The notes under the pieces are model-generated. The model was not told where the DNA came from. It was given only the letters and a program-made list of their open reading frames with translations, and ran no database searches. Below are positions 48,532 to 57,891 of a stretch of DNA of 64,000 nucleotides, piece by piece (position 1 is the first letter of the stretch; the number at the start of each line of letters is the position of its first letter). A program made the position numbers and the translations under genes. The stretch covers positions 1 to 64,000 of the forward strand of contig NZ_SZNM01000021.1 in NCBI RefSeq assembly GCF_005870085.1, written 5' to 3'. Source of the DNA: Aquibacillus sediminis (GTDB lineage: Bacteria > Bacillota > Bacilli > Bacillales > Amphibacillaceae).

Positions 48532-49272
48532 TCAGTTCGTATCCTGTGTCTGTTGATAGGTTGCTTTGGCAAGACTCTCCAGTAAATAAACGACTGGTAT
48601 TTGTGTTGTTAAGTTGGAATCGCCAATGTACTCAGTGGTGATATAGTAAGATAAATTGTAATCAGATATTTTGGCTAAGGAACAATCGGAGTGATTGGTG
48701 ATGCTGACAATTTTACTGCCTTCTTGTTTAAATTGATTGACCTGTGACAGAGTCGTTGGGGATTCACCTGAAACGGACAGGACAATCGTAATACTATCTT
48801 TTAAATAGTTTCCGTGTATCGGCAGAAATGGATCCTTTATATAAAGGGCAAACTTTTTAAAACCAGAAAAATATCGGGAACCATATTCCGCTAGAATGCC
48901 AGAGCTTCCTGCCCCAATAAAAATAACATTATTCGCCTTGGCAATAACGGAAGCAATGTGCTGAATGTTATCCTCAAAGTCATGTGTTAAGGTTCGTTGT
49001 AAAAATTCATTTACAGCACTTTTAGGATTTATAATTGTATGATCATCGTTGTTATTTTTTTCTAAGTGAAGTTTGAGCTTTACTTTGAATTCAGAGAATC
49101 CATCACAGCCTATTTTTTTACAAAAACGCAAAATAGATGTTGTGGAGACATGTGTTTCCTGTGCTAAATCACGTACCCTCATGTAAACGACTTTTTCTTC
49201 GTTTGAAATAATATAATTATATAAAGCAAATTCTAATTCTGAAAAACCGGCAATTTGTTCATTTGTAAACAT
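48532..49272 (-). CDS. RpiR/MurR-family transcriptional regulator
   Basis: About 246 residues. An N-terminal HTH (VRDLAQETHVSTTSILRFCKKIG) is followed by a SIS phosphosugar-binding domain (FIGAGSSGILAEYGSRYFSGF, landmark IGAGSSG). ATG 49272 has GAGGAT upstream; an in-frame ATG at 49305 is weaker. Such proteins sense sugar phosphates. Its position convergent with the GH1 gene suggests, but does not prove, control of glucoside use. Confidence 0.87.
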   Translation of the reverse strand: MFTNEQIAGFSELEFALYNYIISNEEKVVYMRVRDLAQETHVSTTSILRFCKKIGCDGFSEFKVKLKLHLEKNNNDDHTIINPKSAVNEFLQRTLTHDFEDNIQHIASVIAKANNVIFIGAGSSGILAEYGSRYFSGFKKFALYIKDPFLPIHGNYLKDSITIVLSVSGESPTTLSQVNQFKQEGSKIVSITNHSDCSLAKISDYNLSYYITTEYIGDSNLTTQIPVVYLLESLAKATYQQTQDTN

Positions 49273-49655
49273 GATTATCCTCATTTCAAGCACTAATACG
49301 TTCATTATAATACGCAGTTATTTATTATCCAACCATTAATTAAGTAGGTTGAACTCCATTTTAAAGAAAATTAGCCGAGTACTAAGCGAGATATAAACTT
49401 AGTGACTAAAAATTGTGAACTCGTTTCAGCAGGACCTCCGTTTCATATGGGACAAGCCTCATGTCTTAGATCAGCGCCAAAGCGAAAAACAAGTAAACGT
49501 TACTGCATAAATATAGCTTTTATACAAAAATCAATCTCTAAAAAAACAGTCCTAAAAAGGTGAAAATTAAGTATCTGTTTCTATTTCTACTCCATTGTAT
49601 AGTTCAAACTTATAAGAGAAAACTATTGGCGAATGTTATTAAGGAGGGAATCATT
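49273..49655. other. Intergenic region between RpiR gene and catalase
   Basis: No gene seen. ACTGCATAAATATAGCTTTTATAC near 49504 is a diverged relative of the element-end motif. I found no clear PerR box for the catalase gene. Confidence 0.3.
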
Positions 49656-51296
49656 TTGTCAGAAAACAACGATAAAAACAAACCAAACAAAGATGAAAAT
49701 CGTGAGACATTGACAACCCGTCAAGGCCATCCTGTGTCGGATAATCAAAACATCCGAACCATTGGTAACCGTGGTCCAGCTACACTTGAGAATTATCACT
49801 TCATTGAGAAGATTTCCCACTTTGATAGGGAGGAAGTACCAGAACGTGTCGTACACGCACGTGGATCTGGCGCATTTGGTTATTTTGAAACGTATGGAAA
49901 AGTTGGGGATGAACCAGTAGAAAAATATACCCGTGCAAAAGTATTTTCTGGTGCTGGTAAGCGTACACCGTTAATGGTTCGCTTTTCTACTGTGGCAGGA
50001 TCGAAGCATGCACCAGAAACAGACCGTGACCCTCGTGGTTTTGCGGTGAAAATGTATACGGAAGATGGAAACTGGGATCTCGTTGGCAACAACTTAAAAA
50101 TTTTCTTTATCCGCGATGCGATGAAGTTTCCTGATATGATTCATGCATTTAAAGCAGATCCAGCTTCAAACGTTCCAAATCCACAGCGGATGTTTGACTT
50201 TGTTTCCCGTTCTCCTGAGGCAACCCATATGATTACTTTTCTATTTTCTCCATGGGGTATTCCGGCTACATACCGCCATATGCAAGGTTCCGGTGTGAAC
50301 ACTTATAAATGGGTGAACGACAAAGGTGAGTCCGTTCTAGTAAAATATCATTGGGAACCAAAACAAGGAATCCGTAATTTAACCCAAGAAGAGGCGGATG
50401 AAATTCAAGCAAAAAATGTTGGGCATGCAACACAGGATTTATACGAAGCAATCGAGGAAGGAAATTATCCAGAGTGGGAGCTGTTTGTCCAAATCATGGA
50501 GGATGATTACCATCCCGAACTTGATTTTGACCCATTAGATGATACGAAACTTTGGCCAGAGGATAAATTCCCGTGGTTACCAGTAGGACGAATGGTACTG
50601 GATCGTAATCCAAAAGATTTCCATTCAGAGATTGAACAAGCTGCTTTTGGAACAGGGGTACTTGTTGATGGGATGGATTTTTCAGATGATAAAATGTTGC
50701 AAGGTCGTACGTTTTCCTACTCTGATACGCAACGCTATCGGATTGGGGCGAATTATTTAAAACTACCAGTAAATGAACCTAAAACAAAGATTCGTACCAA
50801 TCAAGAACGTGGGCAAATGGACGTTCGTGACCCAAGAGAATCTGGAGAAAATCCACATATTAACTATGAACCATCCATGCTTGGAGGCTTTAAAGAAGCA
50901 GATTCAGAGGGGCGTACACCTCATCGGCCAACCTATAATGCAGCAGCAATGAGTGCACCAATTGATCGACCTAATAATTATGGACAAGCGGGCGAAACAT
51001 ATCGAAGCTTTAAAGATTGGGAGCGCGATGAATTAATCAAAAATCTCTCCGAAGCACTTGCCGTATGTGACAAAAAAATCCAAGATGCGATGATTGATCA
51101 TTTCACCAAAGCAGATGAAGATTATGGTCGTCGTGTCAAAGAAGGTCTTGAAATGAAGATGAAAGAATTGCAAAATATGACAAAAGAAGTTCCGGGCCGT
51201 GAAGCAGGACAATCAAAATTTGGACAAGGCTCATTAGCTACCAATAAAGCAACGGATGATGCTGTCGAAAAAGGCCATGAAGCCGACCCTTATTAA
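49656..51296 (+). CDS. katA: Catalase (monofunctional, haem)
   Basis: 546 residues; converts hydrogen peroxide to water and oxygen. [18 protein letters not shown] contains the distal histidine (as VVHARGSG), and [14 protein letters not shown] the proximal tyrosine. The C-terminal extension is short. The start is TTG 49656, placed by AAGGAGG 8 nt upstream; an ATG at 49560 adds an unlikely hydrophobic stretch. A bidirectional terminator is shared with the small minus-strand gene downstream. Confidence 0.95.
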   Translation: MSENNDKNKPNKDENRETLTTRQGHPVSDNQNIRTIGNRGPATLENYHFIEKISHFDREEVPERVVHARGSGAFGYFETYGKVGDEPVEKYTRAKVFSGAGKRTPLMVRFSTVAGSKHAPETDRDPRGFAVKMYTEDGNWDLVGNNLKIFFIRDAMKFPDMIHAFKADPASNVPNPQRMFDFVSRSPEATHMITFLFSPWGIPATYRHMQGSGVNTYKWVNDKGESVLVKYHWEPKQGIRNLTQEEADEIQAKNVGHATQDLYEAIEEGNYPEWELFVQIMEDDYHPELDFDPLDDTKLWPEDKFPWLPVGRMVLDRNPKDFHSEIEQAAFGTGVLVDGMDFSDDKMLQGRTFSYSDTQRYRIGANYLKLPVNEPKTKIRTNQERGQMDVRDPRESGENPHINYEPSMLGGFKEADSEGRTPHRPTYNAAAMSAPIDRPNNYGQAGETYRSFKDWERDELIKNLSEALAVCDKKIQDAMIDHFTKADEDYGRRVKEGLEMKMKELQNMTKEVPGREAGQSKFGQGSLATNKATDDAVEKGHEADPY

Positions 51297-51298
51297 AA

Positions 51299-51343
51299 AG
51301 AAAAAACGTGGAAAGTGCCTTGTCGCGCTTTCCACGTTTTTTA
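51299..51343. terminator. Bidirectional terminator between katA and the small minus-strand gene
   Basis: AAAAAACGTGGAAAG / CTTTCCACGTTTTTT stem, giving a T-run on either strand. Confidence 0.8.
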
Positions 51344-51466
51344 ATTTACGATCTCCATATTATTTGCTGGTGATTGAACATTATCAGGCTGTGAGGTATC
51401 TAAATAGCCAATTATACTAAAGGTTGTAATTAATAACAGAAATAATACAACTAATAATTTCCTCAA
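51341..51466 (-). CDS. 41-residue single-span membrane peptide
   Basis: Begins with TTG at 51466, 8 nt after a perfect AGGAGG. The peptide starts RKLLVVLFLLLITTFSIIG, a hydrophobic segment of about 18 residues, followed by a polar tail YLDTSQPDNVQSPANNMEIVN (C-terminal outside if it spans the membrane; landmark TSQPDN). It could equally be a small secreted peptide precursor. It ends at a terminator shared with katA. Function unknown. The good ribosome binding site and terminator argue that it is real. Confidence 0.6.
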   Translation of the reverse strand: MRKLLVVLFLLLITTFSIIGYLDTSQPDNVQSPANNMEIVN

Positions 51467-51605
51467 AGAAGCCGCCTCCTGTTTGTGAAATCTATATTTC
51501 ATTGTAAAGGAATTCTACTATGAATAATATAGGAAAATGTTTACAAATTATTCGTTTCTTAAAAAATTCTATGGGATAATATAGATTATGCATAGGAGGG
51601 ATTAC

Positions 51606-52148
51606 ATGCTACAGTCAATGATAGCCGAAGTTGTTGCAATTGAACGAGTAGGTCTTGGAACACGTGTATGTTTAGATATGATTGATACATTAGATCCGTT
51701 AGAAGGAATCGCAGTCGGCAACACTGGTCATGGTTATTTAATCGTATTATCAGAAAATCGCGCGACTGAAACGTACCCTGCAAGACCTTTTCGAATCAAC
51801 GGTGGTGCCATTCATCAATATATTTCGTTTGGGGAAAACAAAACTACATACTTATCTGAAGTAAAACCAGGAATGGAAGTACCGATTTTAAAAGATAACC
51901 AAATTCGCAAGGTCACTGTTGGACGAGTAAAAGTTGAAAAAAGAAAGTTTATTCGTGTAGTTTGTCAAACAGAAACTGGACAGATTTCAGCAACATTGCA
52001 GGAATCCGATAGCGTTCATGTGCTAACAGAACAAGGTAAGGCAAAAGCAGTCGTTGACCTTGAAGTTGGTGACCAGATCATGGCGATTCCTGATGAACCA
52101 GGACGTCACTTAGGAGAGAAAATAGAAGAAGAGATAGAGGAGTATTGA
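51606..52148 (+). CDS. Stand-alone C-terminal domain of the DHQ-synthase-II family
   Basis: 180 residues. The sequence (VVAIERVGLGTRVCLDMID, PLEGIAVGNTGHGYLIVLSE, ARPFRINGGAIHQYI, VGRVKVEKRKFIRV) resembles the C-terminal half of archaeal-type 3-dehydroquinate synthase II, normally about 350 residues. The N-terminal catalytic lysine-bearing half is absent and no trace of it lies upstream. ATG 51606 follows ATAGGAGGG. So this is probably a domain with a changed role, not a working DHQ synthase. It is 4 kb before the trp operon, but no direct link is shown. Confidence 0.7.
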   Translation: MLQSMIAEVVAIERVGLGTRVCLDMIDTLDPLEGIAVGNTGHGYLIVLSENRATETYPARPFRINGGAIHQYISFGENKTTYLSEVKPGMEVPILKDNQIRKVTVGRVKVEKRKFIRVVCQTETGQISATLQESDSVHVLTEQGKAKAVVDLEVGDQIMAIPDEPGRHLGEKIEEEIEEY

Positions 52149-52218
52149 TGGGTTTGTGACAGGGGATGTAATCGGAATGCTATAACTTCTACGAAAACAT
52201 AAGGGATGCACATACAAT

Positions 52219-52380
52219 AGAGCCGAAATGATCGGTGGATGTGCACGAAAAAGGAAGAAATGTGCATATTAGAGCCGAAAAGCTAGCTAGATGTGCACGA
52301 AAACGAGAGAAACGTGCATAATAGAGCCTAAATATCCTATAGATATAGACGAAAACGAAATAAGCATGCATATCTAGCTT
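52219..52380. repeat. Three-copy tandem array, period 51-52 bp
   Basis: AGAGCCGAAA-type landmarks at about 52221, 52273 and 52324 alternate with GTGCACGAAAA. It lies in the gene-free gap 52149-52535. Confidence 0.75.
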
Positions 52381-52535
52381 AAAGTCATCCCAAATGTACT
52401 ATGCAAAAACCGTAAAACAATAAACAATCATCAACCCTGCATATCCGAAGCCTCCTTTGGGAAAGCAAAGTGTGAGTACAGCTGAAATACGGGAATAAAA
52501 AAGTAAGAATACAGCTTAAAGAAAAAGGTGAGACA

Positions 52536-53645
52536 ATGACTGATTTTTCATCAATTGGAATTAGACAAGAATGGGTCGATCTTTTACATGAAAATGGTGT
52601 ATATCAACCAACCCCAATTCAAGAAAAAGCAATTCCAGTAGTATTAAACAAACAAGATATAATTGGACAAGCACAAACAGGTACAGGTAAAACACTAGCG
52701 TTTTTATTACCAATAGTTGAGCAAATAGACGAAAGTAATCCGAATATTCAAGCACTAATTCTCACACCAACTAGAGAGCTTGCTTTACAAATTACGAAGG
52801 AACTAAACAAATTAACAGAACCAACGGGGAATATTCATACTTTGGCCGTATATGGTGGCCAGGACATTGAGGGGCAGTTAAAGAAATTGAAACGAAATGT
52901 CCAAGTTGTTGTTGCCACCCCAGGGCGGTTATTGGATCATTTGCGAAGAGAAACAATTCGTTTATCAGAAGTGTCGATGTTTGTTCTTGATGAGGCGGAC
53001 CAAATGTTACATATGGGCTTTTTGCCAGAGGTAGAAACAGTAATCGAACAGCTGCCGACAAAGCGGCAGACATTATTGTTCTCGGCTACTATGCCAAATG
53101 AGGTAAGGGCATTGGCGAAAAACTATATGGATCACCCTAAAGATATTCGAGTCAAAGGCAATAATATTACGGTTGATGACGTGAAACAAATCGTGATTGA
53201 AACAACAGACCGTGAGAAACAGGAAAAATTAATGCGTGTATTAGATCAATTCCGCCCATTTTTAGCGATTATCTTTTGCCGGACAAAACGGAGAGCAATT
53301 AAGTTAAATCAGGCTTTACAGCAACATGGGTACGAAACGGATGAACTTCATGGGGATTTATCCCAAGCTAAACGGGAAAAGGCGATGAAACGGTTCAGAG
53401 AGATGAAAACACAGTATTTAGTTGCGACCGATGTGGCGGCTAGAGGGTTAGATGTAGAAGGGGTTACGCATGTAATCAACTATGATATTCCACATGATGT
53501 AGAAAGCTATATTCACCGGATTGGTCGGACTGGCCGTGCTGGTGGTGATGGAATTGCGATCACATTTGTTGCTTCCAAAGATAGTCAATATATAAAAATA
53601 ATTGAAAAGGGAATCAAGCGTAAAATTAATCGAAAAGAAATTTAA
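52536..53645 (+). CDS. DEAD-box ATP-dependent RNA helicase (short, YfmL/CshC-like)
   Basis: 369 residues covering only the two RecA-like domains. The motifs are in order: Q-motif [52 protein letters not shown] and [11 protein letters not shown]. It lacks the basic C-terminal extension of CshA/DbpA-type enzymes, so it fits the short YfmL/CshC type that helps ribosome assembly. AAAGGTGAG precedes the ATG. It is followed 17 bp later by the peptidase gene, suggesting co-transcription. Confidence 0.92.
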   Translation: MTDFSSIGIRQEWVDLLHENGVYQPTPIQEKAIPVVLNKQDIIGQAQTGTGKTLAFLLPIVEQIDESNPNIQALILTPTRELALQITKELNKLTEPTGNIHTLAVYGGQDIEGQLKKLKRNVQVVVATPGRLLDHLRRETIRLSEVSMFVLDEADQMLHMGFLPEVETVIEQLPTKRQTLLFSATMPNEVRALAKNYMDHPKDIRVKGNNITVDDVKQIVIETTDREKQEKLMRVLDQFRPFLAIIFCRTKRRAIKLNQALQQHGYETDELHGDLSQAKREKAMKRFREMKTQYLVATDVAARGLDVEGVTHVINYDIPHDVESYIHRIGRTGRAGGDGIAITFVASKDSQYIKIIEKGIKRKINRKEI

Positions 53646-53662
53646 TGTGAGGTAGAGAGTGT

Positions 53663-54151
53663 ATGGCATATACTACCCAAAAAACAGCAAACAACTATCC
53701 CCAGACAAATGAGCCAATAGTGCCTGGGGATATTCTTTATTCATCCAAAGGTTGGTCAACTTTTTTAGTAGGGCATGTAGGTATTGTTGGACCTGATTTG
53801 TTAATTTACCATTCACATCCACGAGGGGGCTTTGCTGAATCGTTACGAGCCTATTTGTCTCGACATAAATTCGGAGGAACGCTAACCGTTTTTCGCCCGA
53901 GAGTTGGAGCAGAAGAAGCAGCAATGTGGGCACAAAACAATATTCCTTATGTAAAACGTTATCTATTTGATCCGAAATTAAACAATGTTTCTCATAATTA
54001 TTGTTCCAAGTTTGTGTGGCAAGCATTTTGGTATGCCCAAAGTTGGGATATCACTAGCCGCAAGCTAACAGACAAAAGGAAACGGTGGGTTTACCCGGCC
54101 AATATAAAATACTCTTGGAATTTGCAAGTAGTTGCGAAGGTGGAGTTGTGA
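53663..54151 (+). CDS. YiiX-type permuted papain-like cysteine peptidase/amidase
   Basis: 162 residues. The permuted NlpC/P60 pattern is visible: PGDILYSS, then the histidine in GHVGIVG, then the nucleophile cysteine in HNYCSKFVWQAFW. No signal peptide, so it is probably cytosolic. Proteins of this fold cleave peptide, amide or thioester bonds in lipids or cell-wall fragments; the substrate here is unknown. GAGGTAGAGAG lies upstream. Confidence 0.78.
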   Translation: MAYTTQKTANNYPQTNEPIVPGDILYSSKGWSTFLVGHVGIVGPDLLIYHSHPRGGFAESLRAYLSRHKFGGTLTVFRPRVGAEEAAMWAQNNIPYVKRYLFDPKLNNVSHNYCSKFVWQAFWYAQSWDITSRKLTDKRKRWVYPANIKYSWNLQVVAKVEL

Positions 54152-54233
54152 TGTCGATTTCTTAAAAATGTTTATTATAGGTTTAGTAGTTTGCGTTTTT
54201 CAATTACAGATCTTAAAAACTTCTGCTCCCTTA

Positions 54234-54365
54234 GATTTCGAGTCGCATTTAAAGTGTTTACGACACGAAAATCAATTACCCTGAGATTTCATGTCGCATC
54301 TAAGGGATTCACGACACCAAAACACCTCTCCCTCTAATTTTATGTCGCTTATTTAAAACTTTGTG
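54234..54365. repeat. Three-copy tandem array, period 51 bp
   Basis: GTCGC(A/T)T recurs at 54242, 54293 and 54344 within GATTTC(G/A)(A/T)GTCGCAT units, alternating with ACGACAC. No gene in 54152-54517. Confidence 0.8.
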
Positions 54366-54517
54366 ATTAAAGGGGAGGCGACATATAAAAGTTAGATCGG
54401 AGTTTCTAGCAACGTCTACCTTTAAAATGTTCAACATAAGCAACTGCAAAAATAAGATGATACACATACCTAACAAAGCTAGTATTTAGAAAATTTAAAT
54501 AAATCTATAAATTAGTG

Positions 54518-54546
54518 TTGACAAATAGTACCCAAAGTACTAAGAT
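54518..54546 (+). promoter_or_regulatory. Strong promoter of T-box 1
   Basis: TTGACA (54518-54523), a 17-bp spacer and TAAGAT (54541-54546). Confidence 0.8.
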
Positions 54547-54554
54547 ATTAAGCA

Positions 54555-54845
54555 ACATCAAAAAAACTTTTTGGCTATGATGAAGAGTAGTAACTCATAA
54601 AATCACTAAAGAGAGCTGGTGGGTGGTGTGAACCAGCGTGAGAATGTGAGTGAATGGACTTCTGAGCCCCAAACCGAACTTTTAAACAAAACAGTAGGCT
54701 TTGGCGAACGGTCTCATCGTTATCTGAGACAGGTATTAAGTGTAAGAGCTTGATACTGCTAAAGTGAGCTGTTATTGATATGGCTAACAAAGGTGGTACC
54801 ACGGGTTTCCTCGTCCTTTTCGGATGCGGAAACCCTTTTTGTATT
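54555..54845 (+). promoter_or_regulatory. Tryptophan T-box leader 1 (orphaned)
   Basis: Stem I carries the conserved GAGAGCTGGTGG (54611-54622). The specifier UGG (tryptophan) is at 54655-54657 in GAATGGACTTCTGAG. The T-box sequence AGGTGGTACCACGG is at 54791-54804, then a terminator (GGGTTTCC / GGAAACCC plus T-run, to about 54840). Its strong promoter is intact, but no reading frame follows; the next feature is an inserted repeat element and then a second Trp T-box. Readthrough at low charged tRNA-Trp would run into that element. Confidence 0.9.
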
Positions 54846-54878
54846 GCTGTTCATTTTAGGTCTATAAATTACTGTTAA

Positions 54879-55529
54879 TGCATATAAGCTGTATTATATG
54901 CATTAACTTTACTTTCTTTCATTCTGATTGAAATGAGTGTTATACTCTCGCTTCGGCAGAATACTCCGCTTTCCATGGGCACGGCTTCAGCTAACTTGGT
55001 AAAGAAAACCACTTTACCAAGTGGATCTTCAGCTCGTGCTGTTCCCATAGGAGTCTCCGTATTCTGCCTACGCTGATATAAGTTTTCTGATGAGTAATAG
55101 GTGTTAAACTTTATAAATTCAAAAGTAACGAATTTACTGCAAGGTTATGTTACAACATGCCAATTAACATAGATAATTTTATATTATATGATTTTTTAAG
55201 CAAAGCACTATCAAACTTCAGATTACTGGAAAAAGCGGAGGAAATACACGGAGACTCCCGAGGCCCGGCAAGGGTTATGCAGGCGTTGTCCGACAAGGAC
55301 GGTTTTAGCCTGTGATCCTTAATTTATCATCGGTGAGACCCCGCAGTGATTGGTAAGGAGCGAAGGCTAAGATCGCCACGTCCTGTGGCAACGCCTACGT
55401 GACCAACATCGTGTTGGCCCGAGCTCACCAGCCCCCCACAGGAAAGCGTAGTGTATTTCCGTAGCGATCTATTAGCACTCATCCTTTAAAGGAAGTTGAA
55501 AGTGATTCGTATAATACAGCTTATATGCA
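54879..55529 (-). mobile_element. MITE-like composite repeat, copy 3, between the two T-boxes
   Basis: 651 bp with 20-bp perfect inverted ends TGCATATAAGCTGTATTATA (54879-54898 and complement at 55510-55529). It is inverted relative to copies 1 and 2: box B at 54948-55076, then box A at 55232-55467. Box A is enlarged by extra GC-rich palindromic sequence (for example CCAACATCGTGTTGG at about 55404). No coding sequence. Confidence 0.7.
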
Positions 55530-55564
55530 CAACCTCAAGCTAAAATAAAATACAAACAAATCAA

Positions 55565-55810
55565 CGACTAAGAGTAGTACGCTTACTGTGTCATAACAGA
55601 GAGCTGGTGGTGCTGGAATGCCAGTATGATAAGTAAGCGGAATGGACTTATGAGTGGTCTCCTGAACTTGCAGTAGGGAGATTCGGTTTCCTCCGTTATC
55701 GGGATAGAGTGGAAGGAACAATCCTTCAAATAGTGGTGGCACCGCGGTGACAGAACCGTCCCCTATAAAAGCAGATCAATGATTGCTCTGTTTTTATAGG
55801 GTTTTTTTAG
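55565..55810 (+). promoter_or_regulatory. Tryptophan T-box leader 2 (trp operon)
   Basis: GAGAGCTGGTGG (about 55600-55611) in stem I and specifier UGG at 55643-55645 in GGAATGGACTTATGAG. The T-box-like GTGGTGGCACCGCGG is at about 55732-55746. The terminator is CCCTATAAAA / TTTTATAGGG (55761-55801) followed by seven T. Uncharged tRNA-Trp should favour the antiterminator and expression of trpE onward. I see no convincing promoter between copy 3 of the element and stem I. Confidence 0.9.
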
Positions 55811-55898
55811 TAGATTGCCCTAGGGGGAATTTTCCCTGTCAAAGTAAAGTTGAGTTGAGTTTAATTAGGAAGGAAGCATGAGTAAAGGAGAGTGGAGA

Positions 55899-57308
55899 AT
55901 GGCACAATCTACATGTTCGACGGTTCGTTATAAGAGCATTCAATTGAATGGTGATACGTTAACACCAATTTCTGTGTTTAATCGACTGCAGGGCAAGAAG
56001 AAATTTTTATTAGAAAGCTCTGTAAAACACGATGAAAAAGGTCGTTATTCATTCATTGGTTTAAATCCGTACAAAGAGATCATTGGAACGGAAAGGGAAA
56101 CAAAAGTACGTGATGTACATGAAGAGCAGACAGTTGTGGAACAAGGCAAACCATTAGAAATTTTAAAAAAACATATCCCAAATGAGGAGTTGCCATTACC
56201 GTTTGCATTTTATGGTGGAGCGGTTGGCTATATCGGTTACGATGCAATCCGTCAGTATGAGGATATTGGTGTGTTAAATGAAGATGAAATTGAGATGCCT
56301 GATGTCCATTTAATGTGTTATCAAGATGTGATTGTGTTTGATCATCTGCGGCAAACCGTGACAGTACTAGCGATTAATTTAACAGGAAAGCGTACAGACG
56401 AGCAGATGGAGGAAAGTTTAAAAACGGTTAAAATGGACATTGCGACACTAGTTATGGAAGACCACCACCAACCCAATATTTCCTTTGAACCATCGATTGA
56501 TAAGGAAACATTTATGACCATGGTGGAAAAGGCAAAACAGCATATTGTTGATGGGGATATTTTTCAAGTTGTCTTGTCGCAACGAATGAAGGCTGATTTT
56601 GATACAGATCCATTTAGTTTCTATCGAAGCCTTCGACGCGCGAATCCGTCCCCATATATGTTTTATGTTGATTTTGAAGATTATATTGTATTGGGAGCTT
56701 CGCCAGAAAGTTTAATAAAAACGAACGGAAAACAAGTGATAACCAACCCAATTGCTGGCACAAGGCCACGTGGAAAAACAAGTCAAAAGGATGAACAGTT
56801 AGCAACAGAACTACTTGCAGATGAAAAAGAATTGGCCGAACATAAAATGCTAGTTGATTTAAGCCGGAATGATCTGGGTAGGGTTTGTGAAATAGGATCC
56901 ATTACGATTCCGAAGTATATGACGATTGAACGGTATCAACATGTCATGCACATCGTATCAGAGGTACAAGGGCAGTTGTCAGAAGATTACAACGGCATTG
57001 ATGCGCTGATTTCTACCTTGCCAGCTGGGACGGTTTCGGGAGCACCAAAAATCCGCGCCATGCAAATTATTAATGACCTCGAACAGAAAAAACGAGGTGC
57101 CTATGCAGGGGCGATTGGCTATATCAATATGAATGGCGATATCGATTTAGCTTTAGCAATTCGAACGCTCGTTATAAAAGGAAAAAGTGCATACGTGCAA
57201 GCGGGAGCAGGGGTTGTCTACGATTCAGATCCAGCTAGTGAATACCAAGAAACGTTAAATAAAGCCAAATCACTACTGGAGGTGAACAGTCATGATCTTG
57301 TTGATTGA
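55899..57308 (+). CDS. trpE: Anthranilate synthase component I
   Basis: About 469 residues. Makes anthranilate from chorismate using ammonia from TrpG. The N-terminal LLESS motif (feedback tryptophan site), PFAFYGGAVGYIGYD, VVLSQRM, NPSPYMFY, GASPES, PIAGTRPRG, AEHKMLVDLSRNDLGRV (as HKMLVDLSRND) and the C-terminal GAGVVYDSDPASEY are all present. ATG 55899 has a full AAAGGAG at ideal spacing; ATG 55878 is a possible alternative with a closer, weaker site. It overlaps trpG by 17 bp. Confidence 0.95.
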   Translation: MAQSTCSTVRYKSIQLNGDTLTPISVFNRLQGKKKFLLESSVKHDEKGRYSFIGLNPYKEIIGTERETKVRDVHEEQTVVEQGKPLEILKKHIPNEELPLPFAFYGGAVGYIGYDAIRQYEDIGVLNEDEIEMPDVHLMCYQDVIVFDHLRQTVTVLAINLTGKRTDEQMEESLKTVKMDIATLVMEDHHQPNISFEPSIDKETFMTMVEKAKQHIVDGDIFQVVLSQRMKADFDTDPFSFYRSLRRANPSPYMFYVDFEDYIVLGASPESLIKTNGKQVITNPIAGTRPRGKTSQKDEQLATELLADEKELAEHKMLVDLSRNDLGRVCEIGSITIPKYMTIERYQHVMHIVSEVQGQLSEDYNGIDALISTLPAGTVSGAPKIRAMQIINDLEQKKRGAYAGAIGYINMNGDIDLALAIRTLVIKGKSAYVQAGAGVVYDSDPASEYQETLNKAKSLLEVNSHDLVD

Positions 57309-57891
57309 TAATTATGATTCATTCACGTATAACTTGTTTCAATATGTATCGGAATTAGGCAAACAAGTAAAGGTCGTACGAAACAATAAAATCACATTAG
57401 AGGAAATCCGTGAACTAAGTCCAGAAGCAATTATTCTGTCACCAGGTCCTGGGACACCACAGGATGCGGGTATCTGTATCGAAGTCGTTCGTGAACTTGC
57501 GACGGAGTTTCCGATTCTTGGTATTTGTTTAGGACACCAGGCGATTGGGGCGGCGTATGGAGCAACAATTGCACATGCCGAAACGATTAAACACGGCAAA
57601 ACTTCTACCTTAGCGCATCGGCAGGACAGTATATTTAATCAGCTTCAACAACCAATTGAGGTGATGCGCTATCACTCGTTAATTATTGGTGATCGAGATG
57701 TTCCGGCTGAATTAGAGGTAATCGCAACATCAACAGATGATCAAGCGATCATGGCGGTTAAACATCGGACACTACCACTTTATGGATTGCAGTTTCATCC
57801 AGAATCCATAGGGACGGAGGAAGGAAAACAGATATTAAAAAACTATTTCACAATCATCGAGGAGGAGAAGACTTATGAAACAATTTCTTGA
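57292..57891 (+). CDS. trpG: Anthranilate synthase component II (glutamine amidotransferase)
   Basis: 199 residues. Class I amidotransferase with the nucleophile cysteine in GICLGHQAIG and the His/Glu pair in LQFHPESIGTEEG. The N-terminal LIDNYDSFTYNL is typical. GGAGGTGA lies inside the end of trpE. Because the gene sits inside the trp operon it serves TrpE; in some bacilli the same subunit also serves folate synthesis (PabA), which cannot be excluded. Confidence 0.94.
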   Translation: MILLIDNYDSFTYNLFQYVSELGKQVKVVRNNKITLEEIRELSPEAIILSPGPGTPQDAGICIEVVRELATEFPILGICLGHQAIGAAYGATIAHAETIKHGKTSTLAHRQDSIFNQLQQPIEVMRYHSLIIGDRDVPAELEVIATSTDDQAIMAVKHRTLPLYGLQFHPESIGTEEGKQILKNYFTIIEEEKTYETIS

